Shown here in pieces: positions 11,243 to 21,327 of a stretch of DNA of 58,996 nt. Each line of letters opens with the position of its first letter. Within the stretch, counting starts at the first letter, position 1. The notes beneath the pieces were generated by a model. The model searched no databases, was not told the origin of the DNA, and saw only the letters and a list, made by a program, of their open reading frames with translations. The stretch spans positions 1 to 58,996 of the forward strand of contig JAULBX010025596.1 of the NCBI GenBank assembly GCA_032358255.1. Direction: 5' to 3'. The stretch comes from Heterotrichella gracilis (taxonomy: Eukaryota; Sar; Xanthophyceae; Tribonematales; Xanthonemataceae). The position numbers were made by a program, and so were the translations under genes.

Positions 11243-12951
11243 ATGGTATGTCCTCTGCCTTAGCACGTTTTGGCTTCCTATGCATTGTCTTGGTATCGCT
11301 GGGCGTTGCGTTGGCATGTCGCAACTTGCGTCTATTATCCGTTGTGGTATGCGGGGGAGTTTGAACGCGGTTGTGCCAAATTTGATTGCAATTTGGCCGC
11401 TCGAGTCATGGCACGGCCACCCGCGGAGTATCTTTTGAACCCCAGGCCCGCGCCTTGTAAACGCTACCACTGCTCCTCGACGATTGAAGAAGCGCAACGC
11501 TGCGCTCGCCCTCGTTGGCCGGACATTTGCACAAAAAATATGCCTTTTGGCTAATTGCTGCGCAGTTTGTGCCTTGCTCCAGTTTCACCCCCGTCCGTGC
11601 TGGTGACTGAAAGGACGGCGCTTGTGGTGTCTGCAGGGGATTTTCTGCGCTTCCAGCGTACTCCAGTCCTCCAGCCTTCTGGGGACCCCCTGCCACCACC
11701 GCAGGGCCCTGGCCTCCCCTGCAGCTGCACACTCAGCAGGCAGGAGTGGCTCCATGCTGGTGTGGAACGTTGCTGCTGGCACCCACGGGAAGATTGCTGA
11801 CATGAACAAGGGCTACAACGCGCAGATGAACAAGATGATGGGGTGGAACCACGGCGGCAACCCTGGCGGCAACCCCTTTGAGTACCACTTTGATAGGGGG
11901 CTGTACTACCACGAGGTCCACCAAGGTGTGTTCACCTGTACTAGGTTGCTGGGGGTTACTAGGTCCCTGTGTTGCTGTAACCCAACGTGTTCAAGCTAAA
12001 TTTGGTCTAAACAAGGTGACTTGTGGTCCACCTGTACTAGATTGCTGGGCAAGGCGACCTATTACACCTGTTACAACCCATCGTGTTCAAACTGCCATCG
12101 GTCATACACTGGTCACCCACGCTGAACCCCTGCCCTTCCAAGCCCCGACGGGGTGGGAGCGTAACCCGTGGTGTTGTATCACAAGTTGCGTGTGCTGACC
12201 TGGCTTGTGCGCAACTGCAGGCCTGATATGCGGGAGCCAGCCCAGGAACGCAGCTGACGTGGAGTACCTGTGCCACCAGGAGGGGGTGACCACCATCGTG
12301 AGCATGCAGGAGGACAAGGATGTTGCCCACTGGGGGGTGAACCTGGACGAGATCAGGAACAAGGCCAGGGAGCTCAACATCAAGCACGTCCGGCGCCCAG
12401 CGCAGGACTTTGACCCCAACAGCCTGCGCTACTCGCTCCCTGGCGCGGTGTCAGCCATCAACCATGCCCTGGAGAACGAAGGAAGGTAGGGAACCCCAGT
12501 ATTATGTTCCTGGCCAATAAAAATCAAGTCCATGTACCTGAATCGTACACTTCTTGTTCATTCTGTGACTGAGACAAAGCTGGGCTGATTGGTCGAGTGA
12601 AGTTTTGCACTGAGGCCTGTACTGTTCAGGTTCTTTTTGTGACTGACACAGGGCTGTTTGGTGTGCAGGGTGTATGTGCACTGCACCGCGGGGCTCGGCC
12701 GCGCCCCCGCCGTGTGCATCGCCTTCCTGTTCTGGTTCAGGAACTTCCAGATGGAGGAGGCCTACAAGCACCTCACAGACATCCGCCCCTGCGGCCCCAA
12801 GAAGGACGCCATCCGCGGCGCCACCTACGACATGCTGCGCGAGGGGGACTGGAACAGGTTCTACAGCCTCCCAGGGGACGCATTTGCGTGGCTGAGGGAG
12901 GACACCAAGCACCAGCTGCGTGCCCGCGTGCTGGAGCTGGACCACTCCTAG
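11243..12951 (+). CDS. LSF2: Plastid glucan phosphatase LSF2 (LIKE SEX FOUR 2)
   Basis: LSF2 is a dual-specificity-type phosphatase that removes C3 phosphate from starch glucans in the plastid. Exons 11243-11245, 11637-11925, 12221-12485 and 12669-12951 give 279 residues; the Arabidopsis protein has 282. The phosphatase loop HCTAGLGRAP places the catalytic Cys191 and Arg197 in a C-x5-R motif. The N-terminal YNAQMNKMM, PFEYHFDRGL, the RRPAQDFDP segment and the C-terminal IRGATYDM all follow LSF2. No CBM48 domain is present, which separates it from SEX4. The first coding exon is inferred: an ATG is followed directly by donor GTATGT, and the next exon encodes a Ser/Ala/Arg-rich transit-like leader. 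The alternative is a start at the internal Met of the exon beginning 11637, which would lose the leader. Confidence 0.93.
11929..12100 (+). repeat. Imperfect duplication in LSF2 intron
   Basis: A block starting CACCTGTACTAGGTTGCTGG (11934) and ending in CCAACGTGTTCAAGCT is repeated at about 12029-12095 (CACCTGTACTAGATTGCTGG to CCATCGTGTTCAAACT). The segment lies just after the donor at 11926. Confidence 0.75.
12548..12668 (+). repeat. Degenerate duplication before the LSF2 last exon
   Basis: The acceptor-proximal stretch 12627-12668 (TTCTTTTTGTGACTGACACA, GGGCTGTTTGGTGTGCAG) resembles 12553-12598 (TTCATTCTGTGACTGAGACA, GGGCTGATTGGTCGAGTG). Only the downstream copy has the CAG used for splicing. 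Confidence 0.65.
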
Positions 12952-13070
12952 GCGCCAGCCTTGACCACCCCTAGGCGCCTTAACCTTGAGTGGTTCTAGG
13001 CGCCAGCCTGGACCAAGCCCTACGCACCAACCCTTGACCACTCTTTGGCGCCAGCCTCGGCGGGTCCTAC
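12949..13070 (+). repeat. About five 24 bp units starting at the LSF2 stop
   Basis: The stop codon TAG is the start of a unit TAGGCGCCAGCCTTGACCAC, which recurs in diverged form at about 12972, 12997, 13021 and 13045. The final coding codons (GACCACTCC) match the end of the unit, so the array probably grew from the last bases of the coding exon. Confidence 0.75.
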
Positions 13071-14673
13071 CAGCCCTTGGTGGCTCCGACTGTCTGCAGT
13101 GATGAGTAGTAGTTTAACGTGTACCTTTATACCTATTAGTTTGACAAGGGAATTCCCTGTGTGGTGGATCTGCCAACTGATTGACGTTGGAGTTTTGAGT
13201 AAATTTGCCTAGCATCTGTTGTGATGTACAGCTGATTGTGTACAGTGGACCGACCGTCCCTAGCCATATTCTTATCATGTCTGACGAGGGTGAGTGCGTT
13301 TTGCGCTCTGTATGCCCAATTTTGTCGTACAATTTTTCATTCATATATTTCAGGTTGCTGTAGATACCTGAAGGGCTAACTTTGTGAGTTTAGCCGCTAC
13401 ATGTGCTGTAGATCCGCCGTGCGTTGATTCTTTTGAGGTAGACAGTCACTTTCGGGGTTAAGGTTTGAACCATGGAGTGTCTGGTGGGGTGGTACGCATA
13501 GGCGTAACAATTTATTTTTTCATAGGTGCAGTGGTACATATTGGGTGCATATCCACTGCACTGTCCTTTGCAGGAGGTTTATGTGGGCTGGGTTTGAAAT
13601 ACAGAGGTAATTTGTTTGGTGGTGTGCTGGGCGCAACCTTGCGTTGTTGCTGAGGTAGCTTGGGTGCAGCCGCAGCTGACGTGTGCAGCACTATTAAATA
13701 TGGACGTCTGATGTCCAACAGCCGGGGTTAGTGCAGGTTGAAATAGTGCATTTTAGCAGTAGTTTGCTAATGGTTGTGACCAACGCAGTAGTTGGATAGG
13801 CGGTATTGAGTACGGTAGTCTATTTTTGCGTTTCCATCCTGTTGTAGGCACACACGATAGCCAATTGGACCTGTTTGTATTTTATCCATGCTTGCAGTGA
13901 TTCGCAATGCTGGGCGCCCTAGCTTGGTTTTGGCCCAATATACGGTATGTACAAGTTTATGTAACGATTATCAGGGGACTTGTTACCATCAGAGTGTGCT
14001 TCTGTATGCGTCCTATGCAGCTGTGGCCAGCATCCATCCCTTCACCCTCAGCCAACTATGGCTGGAAAGATTTATGGCTGAGCCCCACAAACACACGCCA
14101 TGCACCGTCTAGCAGTCCACGGCGTGTGCTACCAGCTCTTGCCATGGTAACCACTGATGTTCGGACGACTCTAGAAGAAAGAAAGAAAGAGGACGCACAG
14201 AGGCGTAGTTAAGGGGCCACAAAACATAAGGTGCAGGCACCCCTGCCTGGTCAGATGGTATATCTGTTAACACGCGGTGAAGCAACATCTTTGCTTGACA
14301 ACTGGTGGTGTTAAGATGAACTGAACACGGTGTGCATCAAGGCAAGCAGGGGTTATCACTGCTGTCGCTTCTGGAAAGAACTTTGGTATAACTTTGGTGA
14401 TAGAGTTTGCAGGACTAATATTTGCAAGTATTTATTTGGGTACCTAGTCACTGTATCCTGCTTTGCTCAACGCTCACCCTTCAGGCTTTCTTCTCGCACT
14501 TCCGTAGTATCCGATAAGTTGCAACACGAATTGTTGCCCAAAGACGGCGTGAGTGTCCCTTTTATGCAGCAGCACGGGTTGCTTACCCAGACTTCTGTGG
14601 CACAAGCACAGTCGGGACTGGTGTCAGGGGCGGTCAGCTTTGATTGCCTTGCCTTCCCGATTTGGCAACAGGG
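12952..14673. other. Intergenic region, LSF2 to R3H-ankyrin gene
   Basis: After the short repeat array, this 1.6 kb holds the LSF2 3' UTR and the upstream region of the R3H gene. I found no convincing exon: the longer open stretches near 13465-13653 and 13907-14212 lack ATG context, splice-site support or a recognisable family. A short GAAA run lies at 14175-14191. Confidence 0.5.
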
Positions 14674-17600
14674 ATGAGGTCAGGGTCCCTCCCGTACACG
14701 CCACCGCACCTGCGGAATAGGCGGGTGTCTGAGGTCCCTGGGGGACCGAAACCATGCAACCTGGGAGGCAGAAACCTTGACGAGGTTGCGCGGTCACCGT
14801 ACGTCAAGGTAACCCTTGTTCTCGCCATTCTAGTAAAAAGACGTAGTTCTACGATCCGTATGTGGTATACGGCGCGTTTCCTGGCACAGCAACACCGCCA
14901 GTCAGTGCATGCATGCATAAACAATTGAAAGCATGCATGTATGTTAGATGCATGCAGAAGTGCATGCCGTAGACATATCCGGCAGCAAGGAGGGCCAAGT
15001 GGGCTATTGAATATCATTACAGAAGTGCAAAGGGTTGTGTGCTTTGGCGCACCTCCCTCACAAGCACACCTTGACCCATGCCTTTGCCCTCACTGGGCAG
15101 GTGCACCTGTTGCTGGCCAGCGCCTCTCAAGAGCCACCTGCAGGCTGCCCCTTTGAGCTGGAAGCCGTTGCGGAAACTCACCTTGCCAACACCGAGGTGC
15201 GCCACCTAGACAACGTTGCCAAAACTGGGTGCCTGTAACCCACCACGATGTGCCCTCTACTTGCCATGGTATCCTGGGGATGACTCACCGCACGGAGTGC
15301 ATCCCTGCTGGTTATGGTGTTACACTTTCACCTGACGTGTCGAGACCCATGGCTGACACCTTGAAATAAAAACCCACTGCAATTGCAGGGCGTGGCTCGC
15401 TATGTGATCAACCTAGCCAACCTGGGTGAGGAAACTGCCGAGGAGCTGCTGGAGTGGTTTGCAAGCATCCTTAGGGACTCTGTTCCTACGCAAGAAGGGC
15501 AGGGCTCAAGGTATTATCCACCGAGTGCTGTCCGTGTCCTTGCCGAGCTGTGAACCCTAAACCCTAGACCCCAAACCCGAAACCCTGTTTGGGCGCCATG
15601 CAAGCTGGCCGCGGCCTGCCATCGCCATGTGCAAACATTCTGTTGATGTTGGCGCAGGAATGGAGCGGAGCTGGTGTTTCCTCCTGAGCTGTCTAAGCAA
15701 GAGAGGGCCATGTGGCACGGCTTGGCACAGGCCATTGGGCTGCACTCAGTGAGCCAGGTGAAGCAGTGTGTCGCCAAAACCTGTCTCATGCAGCAGGTTT
15801 GCCTGACAATTATGTAGCTCAAGAACCTGGGCCAAATTCTTATTGCACGTGCCAATTGGTACCAATTTGCATGATTTAAAATAGGTCTTTGGAATAGGAG
15901 ACGCAAATTAGGGGATTGTTACTTCTCCAATTCATTTTGGAAATTTGCATGGATTGCAACTGGTGCACCGCAAGCCTGCTGGCCAGAGCGGCATGTGGCA
16001 GGAGGAATGCAGATGATTGATTGGCTTACCGGTGCGTGTGTGTTCGCTTCGTAGGGTTTTGGTGAGGATCGCAGGCTGCATATTCAATTGGAGCTGGCTC
16101 AAGCACAGTCGGGCAGCAAGCAGGGCACAAGGGCCAAAACGATATGGGACTGGTGCCAGCTGGAGGGGGGGAAATACTGGAAATACAGCCAGGGGGAGAT
16201 TGCACAGATGCTGGCGGATGACAGCCTGGACCCTAATGTTCAAAGCCTGGTTGATGCAAGGTACAGCCATGTAGTTTCCCCGCATGCATGCGATGTCCCT
16301 CTGCCTGCCTGCTGTGTGGGTCCTGTATGGGGGCGCCATGGATGGATAGCGGCGCAGGTGGCGCCATGCCAGTGGCTATGAGCTCTAATAGGCAATGGCA
16401 TTGGCACCTCCAGTTGTGATGGCGTGCATGCCTTCTTTTTACTCAACACTTTCTGGTTATTGTAAGTAAGTAGGTATTTGCTTTCCAGCATTGAAGCCAG
16501 GTTAGCATGTCTGGGTATTGTATTACCCAATCAATCCTTGTGTACATGAATACATGCATATTTACCCACACCCACGACCCCATTGGCCTTCCTCTCACAA
16601 TTAACCCCGCATTTCCCCACATTAGCCTCAATCCCAAATCGCCCCTCCAATCCCCGCAGGTCCCGCCTGTCCCAGCTGTGCCACTACCTGCAGGAGGGCC
16701 ACAGCCAAGATGCGCTGCACATGCTGGAGGAGGCACCCGAGTTGGCACGCATGCGCGACGACCAGAGCGGGGGCTACCCAATGCACATAGCCTGCCATAA
16801 GGTAAGAGTAGGGTTTAGGGATTGGGTTGAGGGCATTCGTTGCACATTGCCTGCTGGATTGGGCTGCTTTCCCTGCTACGCATTGTAAAGATTGCTCTCA
16901 ATTTCTTGATCTTTATGGGCAGCGTATACACGCCGGCAAAAATATGCTATACATACGTGCATACTCAGTACTTCAACGTATACCTCAGAATGATATCGCA
17001 CAGGGTAATAAGTCATTGTTGTGTTGCAAAGACTTTTCATGGTAATCATAAATTACACCCTTTTCTGATATTGCCCAGGGCCTGGCAGCCATAGTGGCTA
17101 CCCTTGCCCCCATGCCGGGGGTGGTGGAGCAGCGAGACGGGAGGAGGGACACGCCGCTGGCAGTGGCGCGCAAGCGGGGGCACAGCGAGCTTGTCACAAT
17201 TCTGGTGGACTGCGGAGCCAAGGACTACACCAGTGGGATGGAGGAGGGGGCTGTGGGGGCGCGGGGGGAGCAGGCGGGTGCGCCGCACGTGCATGGCAGG
17301 GGGGCCGCAGGTGAGATGTGTGTGTGGCGGGAGATGAGGCTTTTGTGTTTAGGGGTGGTTAGTGTGTAATTGCTGGTGTGTACACAAGGGGTGGAGCATG
17401 GAGGGGGCTGTGGTGCCAGGGACTACACCAGTGGGGAGGAGGAGGGGCTCAAAGGGGCAGGTGAAGGGGGGGATGGCGGACACGGATGTGCATGGCCTGG
17501 GGGCTGCAGGGGAGATGTGTCCCATGTGATGCGTATGAAGCCATTACCCTGGTGAATAATGTAGTGATGTGTGTAGAGGGGTGGTGCTCGTGGCTAATGT

Positions 17601-18056
17601 GTGCACACAGGCGCCTGGTGGGAGGAGGTGGGGGATTATGGTGCCATGGCAGGTGCCACAATGGAGGGATGTGCCCTCGGGATTTGAGCAATTTACAAGG
17701 CATGTAGTCCCGTTGACTGACATACATTCCAAGGTTGCACATCTACTTTATTATTCATGTAGTCTCTCCATTTTGCTGCTGCAGTGGGTTCTCACACTCA
17801 GCCTTCCAGCCAGATGTCCGGGGACCGATTGGGGTCCCCGGGGGATTTTAACCCAGCCGAGCCCTTGCCGCAAGCCTCAGAAGCGCAGGTGCAAGGGGAT
17901 TACTACTGTTCGTGGGACAAAGGGGCTCGCAGGCAGTACTCGTTTGGGGGAGGGGCACAGGTGGGGGGCGGGGACAGGGGGAGGCATCACGGCAAGGGGA
18001 GGGCGGGTGACAGGGAGAAGCAGCAGCGACCTAGTGATGCGCTGGATCGCTGGTAA
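14674..18056 (+). CDS. R3H domain plus ankyrin repeat protein
   Basis: Eight exons (14674-14808, 15101-15196, 15389-15510, 15658-15757, 16055-16260, 16660-16801, 17079-17310, 17785-18056) join with closed phases into 434 residues. Near the N-terminus is PYTPPHLRNR, a motif seen in some RNA-associated proteins. An R3H domain at about 119-163 shows the defining Arg134-x3-His138, with FPPELSKQER before it and GLHSVSQGFG after it; R3H domains bind single-stranded nucleic acid. Ankyrin-like repeats follow at about 235-316 (PMHIACHKGL, then DTPLAVARKRGHSELVTILV). The C-terminus is Gly/Arg/Gln-rich and low-complexity. An RNA-binding adaptor role is my inference; I know no named orthologue. An in-frame TTG 30 bases upstream cannot be excluded as part of a longer exon. 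Confidence 0.85.
17217..17525 (+). repeat. Copy of R3H-ANK exon 7 3' edge in the intron
   Basis: The last 94 bases of the exon ending 17310, plus flanking intron, recur at about 17415-17525: GACTACACCAGTGGG, GTGCATGGC and GGGGCTGCAG. In the copy the donor GT has become GG at the matching position (17510-17511), so it cannot splice. A TTTAGGGG element lies between the copies at about 17346-17353. Confidence 0.8.
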
Positions 18057-19025
18057 CTGTCAATCAAAGATCATCATGATGTGAGGAAACGGTTAGGCCT
18101 ACAATTTGCGCGCAATCTGAGTTGCGTTGAATAGTCAACTAAAATACTTATTTTATGCTTAGAAGTGTGTTGGCAGGTACATGTAAACTCTACAAATAAG
18201 AGTCTCAGAGAACTGTGATAGGTTGTTACAGACGGTGGTGACCACTTTGCAATGGATCCCAATGCAATCCAAAGTGGGGTCCACTGCAGAGTGGGATCCA
18301 CTGCAGATTTTTCGATTTGTTCGCTATCAATTTTCCCTTGTCACGTTGAGTTGCAAAGGCAGGGGCCTGCTCACTGAGCTGGCAGCAGTTACTAAGGATG
18401 GGGCTACAGCAAAATTCAACTGCAACCTAGGGTCACCCGAACTGGTTTGTTCGTATTTGGTGGTATTGTTACAGTCTGTTGCTTGCCAAGGATTTCCGAT
18501 GAAGAGCCGGCTGGCTACTGGCAATCATTGAACCATTGTGGTCTTTTGCGTGTCCCCAAGGTGGGCATACTCCCAGCCTGGGGTTTATTTAGTGTACCAA
18601 TAGGGATAGGCTTGTTTTGCGTGGGAATGCCAGAATGGCTCAACTAGAGCAAAATTAAGGAGGCTGTCAGCTAACTGTAACCCACTGGGAGGTGAAAGTG
18701 TGACTGAGCGGTAAAATAGGACACAAGAGGGGCTTCATTAACATCCTTGATGGACAATGACGCTGACCGTCTCGTGTCACAGCGAAAGAAAATCCTTTTC
18801 AAAAGAGCCGCGACACCAGGTTTGATCAAACCGATGTAAGATCACAATTTTGCGCACTACAGTAGTAGCTGCAGAGTCAGACAGACAGCGAGCCTTGGGC
18901 TGTGGCATGAGACTACACCATGCGCAGCCCACTGGGACTGGACGGCAGCAGTGGAGACTTTGCAGCGGGGTCCACTGGACATGGCTGTTCAGAATCATCA
19001 AAGGCACTGCTCAATAGGCCGAGGG
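18057..19025. other. Convergent intergenic region, R3H-ANK / TRAPPC2
   Basis: Two 3' ends face each other. Around 18245-18310 there is a small cluster of related words (GGATCC, GTCCACTGCAG, GGGATCCACTGCAG), and a similar GGGGTCCACTGG at 18967-18978. I see no exon or RNA gene. Confidence 0.5.
18182..18186 (+). terminator. TGTAA poly(A) signal, R3H-ANK gene
   Basis: TGTAA lies 126 bases after the stop codon, in a normal range for the chlorophyte poly(A) signal. Assigned by motif and position only. Confidence 0.4.
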
Positions 19026-20774
19026 TCATCGGAAGTACTGCTTTGCTGCGCTGCGCACCTTCTGTGCAAACGCGCTTGATGTGATCTTGGTGGACGGGGT
19101 GAAGAAGGGGTTCAGCATCACCTGCAAAGCAGTGGCATTTCAGATGCGAGAGGAGGTGCAATCTGTGGCAAAATAGATACCGTATGCAAAGGTGTGCCAA
19201 CAGTGGCAATGCCCTGAATAGGAACGGGACTACCTTGATCAATTATAACTGGTGGGCTGCTGTAAGCCAGGCGCAATGGACCACAACCATAGTCAATCAC
19301 ATGCGATGCATTCCAGCGATGCATTACTAGTTAATGAGTTTATGCTTTCCAGCAATCCAGCTATTATATCACTGATATAATATCAGATAAGCCCATGCCG
19401 GGCGCATGCAGTTTGGTTCTGGCACTGTTTGCACAAGGACATGTGTGCAAGGAAAGTGTGCGCACCTTCAGGTAGACCTCGTACATCTCCCTGAAGAAGT
19501 TGCGCACAGAGTCTTCGGTCCTGCCGTCATGCAGCAGCAGGAACTTGACCTGCGCCGCAGTGACGTAGGCAGACACCTGCAGCGTCGCGAGCTTTTAAGC
19601 CTCTGTCATGTTTTCAAGGCTACCCGCGTCAAGGAAACATAGCAGCAGCGCTTGCAGAGGTTGCGCGTTTGCGTTGCGACTGCACATTTGCATGCACGCC
19701 ATGCCTGCTGCATGCATTACACCTGATTGATCATTCCAGGCCCGGTCAGTACAAGAGAAATTGAAGATTGAATATGCCCACTCACCCTCTCCGTGAGACA
19801 ACCTGGTACGCAGTGCCTAGTGTACACGATGCCTAGCGTACAATGCCTAGTGTCAACCACCCTAAAATCAGCACCTGCAGCGTGTTGAACTTGTCCACCC
19901 CCCCAAGGTGCATGGCGCTGGTGGTCCACATCTGGTCCTCAACAGCGTCCAGGGCAGCATGGAGCACGAACTGGTGCAGGTATTGCACCCGGTCCTGCAC
20001 CCAAGCACCAAGCACGTGTAAATGCAGGCAAGATGTAGTTATTCTTGCTTTATTTAAATTGTAACTGTTGAGTTACAAGTCATGAGGATCATTTTCCTGC
20101 AATCCTCAGGTGGCATTGCCACCTGCATGGTGTGTGGCAGGCAGGCTAGAGGGTGGAGCATGTGCATGCAGCGGCTGACTCTTGTAGCAATCACACGTGC
20201 AGGCAGGCATGCATGGGGATGACATGTGTTCACACTTCGCCCTTGGCTGCGTTTCCATTGCAGCTAATAGCACAAAGTGGAGCAGGTATGGCACTCAGTC
20301 CTACAAGCAGGTGCAAACCACGAGCCTAAGCATATTCATGAGTTTAACAAGTTTTTCTGCAAGCATCTGCTGCCTGCCGTATGGTATGCGACCCATGTGC
20401 AATGCAATACAGACCCGACAGTGCGCTGCGGATGGATTGGATTTTGTGATGATGTGTTTTTACATCGAACTAATGTAATGCGCAGACTACACAAAACTAG
20501 GACTTGACCAGACAACTGGACTAATATGAGCAGGTGTCTGAAGGGACAATGTCCGCCCGCATACATATCCAACTGCATGCATATACGATATGCATGCATA
20601 TGCGCCAATCAGTGCCCTATAAGTTGGCACCACACGGGTTTCCATGACGCATTTGTTGATCCATATGCTGCGCCTCACCTCTTTCCCGTCGGGTCCTTTG
20701 GTGCTTAGGTCCAGTTCGAAGATGGGGTGGTCGTCATAGCCCACCACCATGAAATTAAGAGTTCCGCTGGACAT
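19026..20774 (-). CDS. TRAPPC2: TRAPP complex subunit TRAPPC2 (sedlin)
   Basis: TRAPPC2 is a core longin-fold subunit of the TRAPP tethering complexes that act on Rab1/Ypt1 in ER-Golgi traffic. Four minus-strand exons (20774-20679, 19994-19875, 19576-19466, 19121-19026) are all phase 0 and give 140 residues, exactly the length of human sedlin. The start MSSGTLNFMVVGYDDHPIFE matches the family. Exon 2 carries QFVLHAALDAVEDQMW; the Asp at 48 corresponds to human Asp47, a site changed in spondyloepiphyseal dysplasia tarda. Exon 3 has VKFLLLHDGRTEDSVRNFF, and the C-terminus NPFFTPSTKITSSAF follows the NPFYEP family pattern. Nothing is missing. Confidence 0.97.
20574..20598. repeat. Perfect 11 bp inverted repeat, TGCATGCATAT
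   Basis: TGCATGCATAT (20574-20584) and ATATGCATGCA (20588-20598) are exact reverse complements around a 3-base loop ACG, in intron 1 of TRAPPC2. TGCATGCA-type palindromes recur through the window. Confidence 0.85.
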
Positions 20775-21327
20775 GGTGCACAGGCGCTACGCTCTACGTA
20801 CACTACATGTTGAGCTGCTTGTTTAAGGAGGATGGGAGGAGCCTGGTGAACCGCCTGTGTTCCCAAGAGGTAGACCAACCTTCGTTTGCTTAGGGGTACA
20901 TGCCACAAAATGTTCAAACGAAAGCGGTGCAAAGTGTCCTCTAGAAACCACAGCTCGCGAAGAACGAGGTTGTACGGTGGGCTGGGGTGACGAATAAGGA
21001 ACATAGAGAAAGCATTTCACCCAAAAAAGCTGCACAAAACAAACTGCAGCAGTACTCGAGCTTCCTCGGCGACGTGGCATTGCTATGTGCCAAAGGGCAA
21101 CCGTGGTTTAACCTTGGCTTACACAGCAGGCTATCCACACAAGTTTTACGTGCCGTAGCACCCAACACAGACGCCCCTCCACCATCGCCACACCTACCAG
21201 AGCTTCTAACCACGCCCTGCGCGCACTGCATGCATGCACTTGAACTGGCAGCATGGGTGCACAGGCTAAGACCAGCCCTACACACCCACAAGACGCCTGT
21301 TGAGGTGCAGTAAACAGTCTTGCCGAT
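20775..21327. promoter_or_regulatory. Divergent promoter region, TRAPPC2 / PPR-SMR
   Basis: These 553 bases lie between two divergent start codons and so must carry both promoters. A GCATGCATGC element lies at about 21228-21237. No TATA box or other element is assigned. Confidence 0.5.

Noticed and set aside
13465-14212. Small genes in the LSF2 to R3H gap
   Set aside because: Open stretches lack ATG context, splice sites or any family resemblance.
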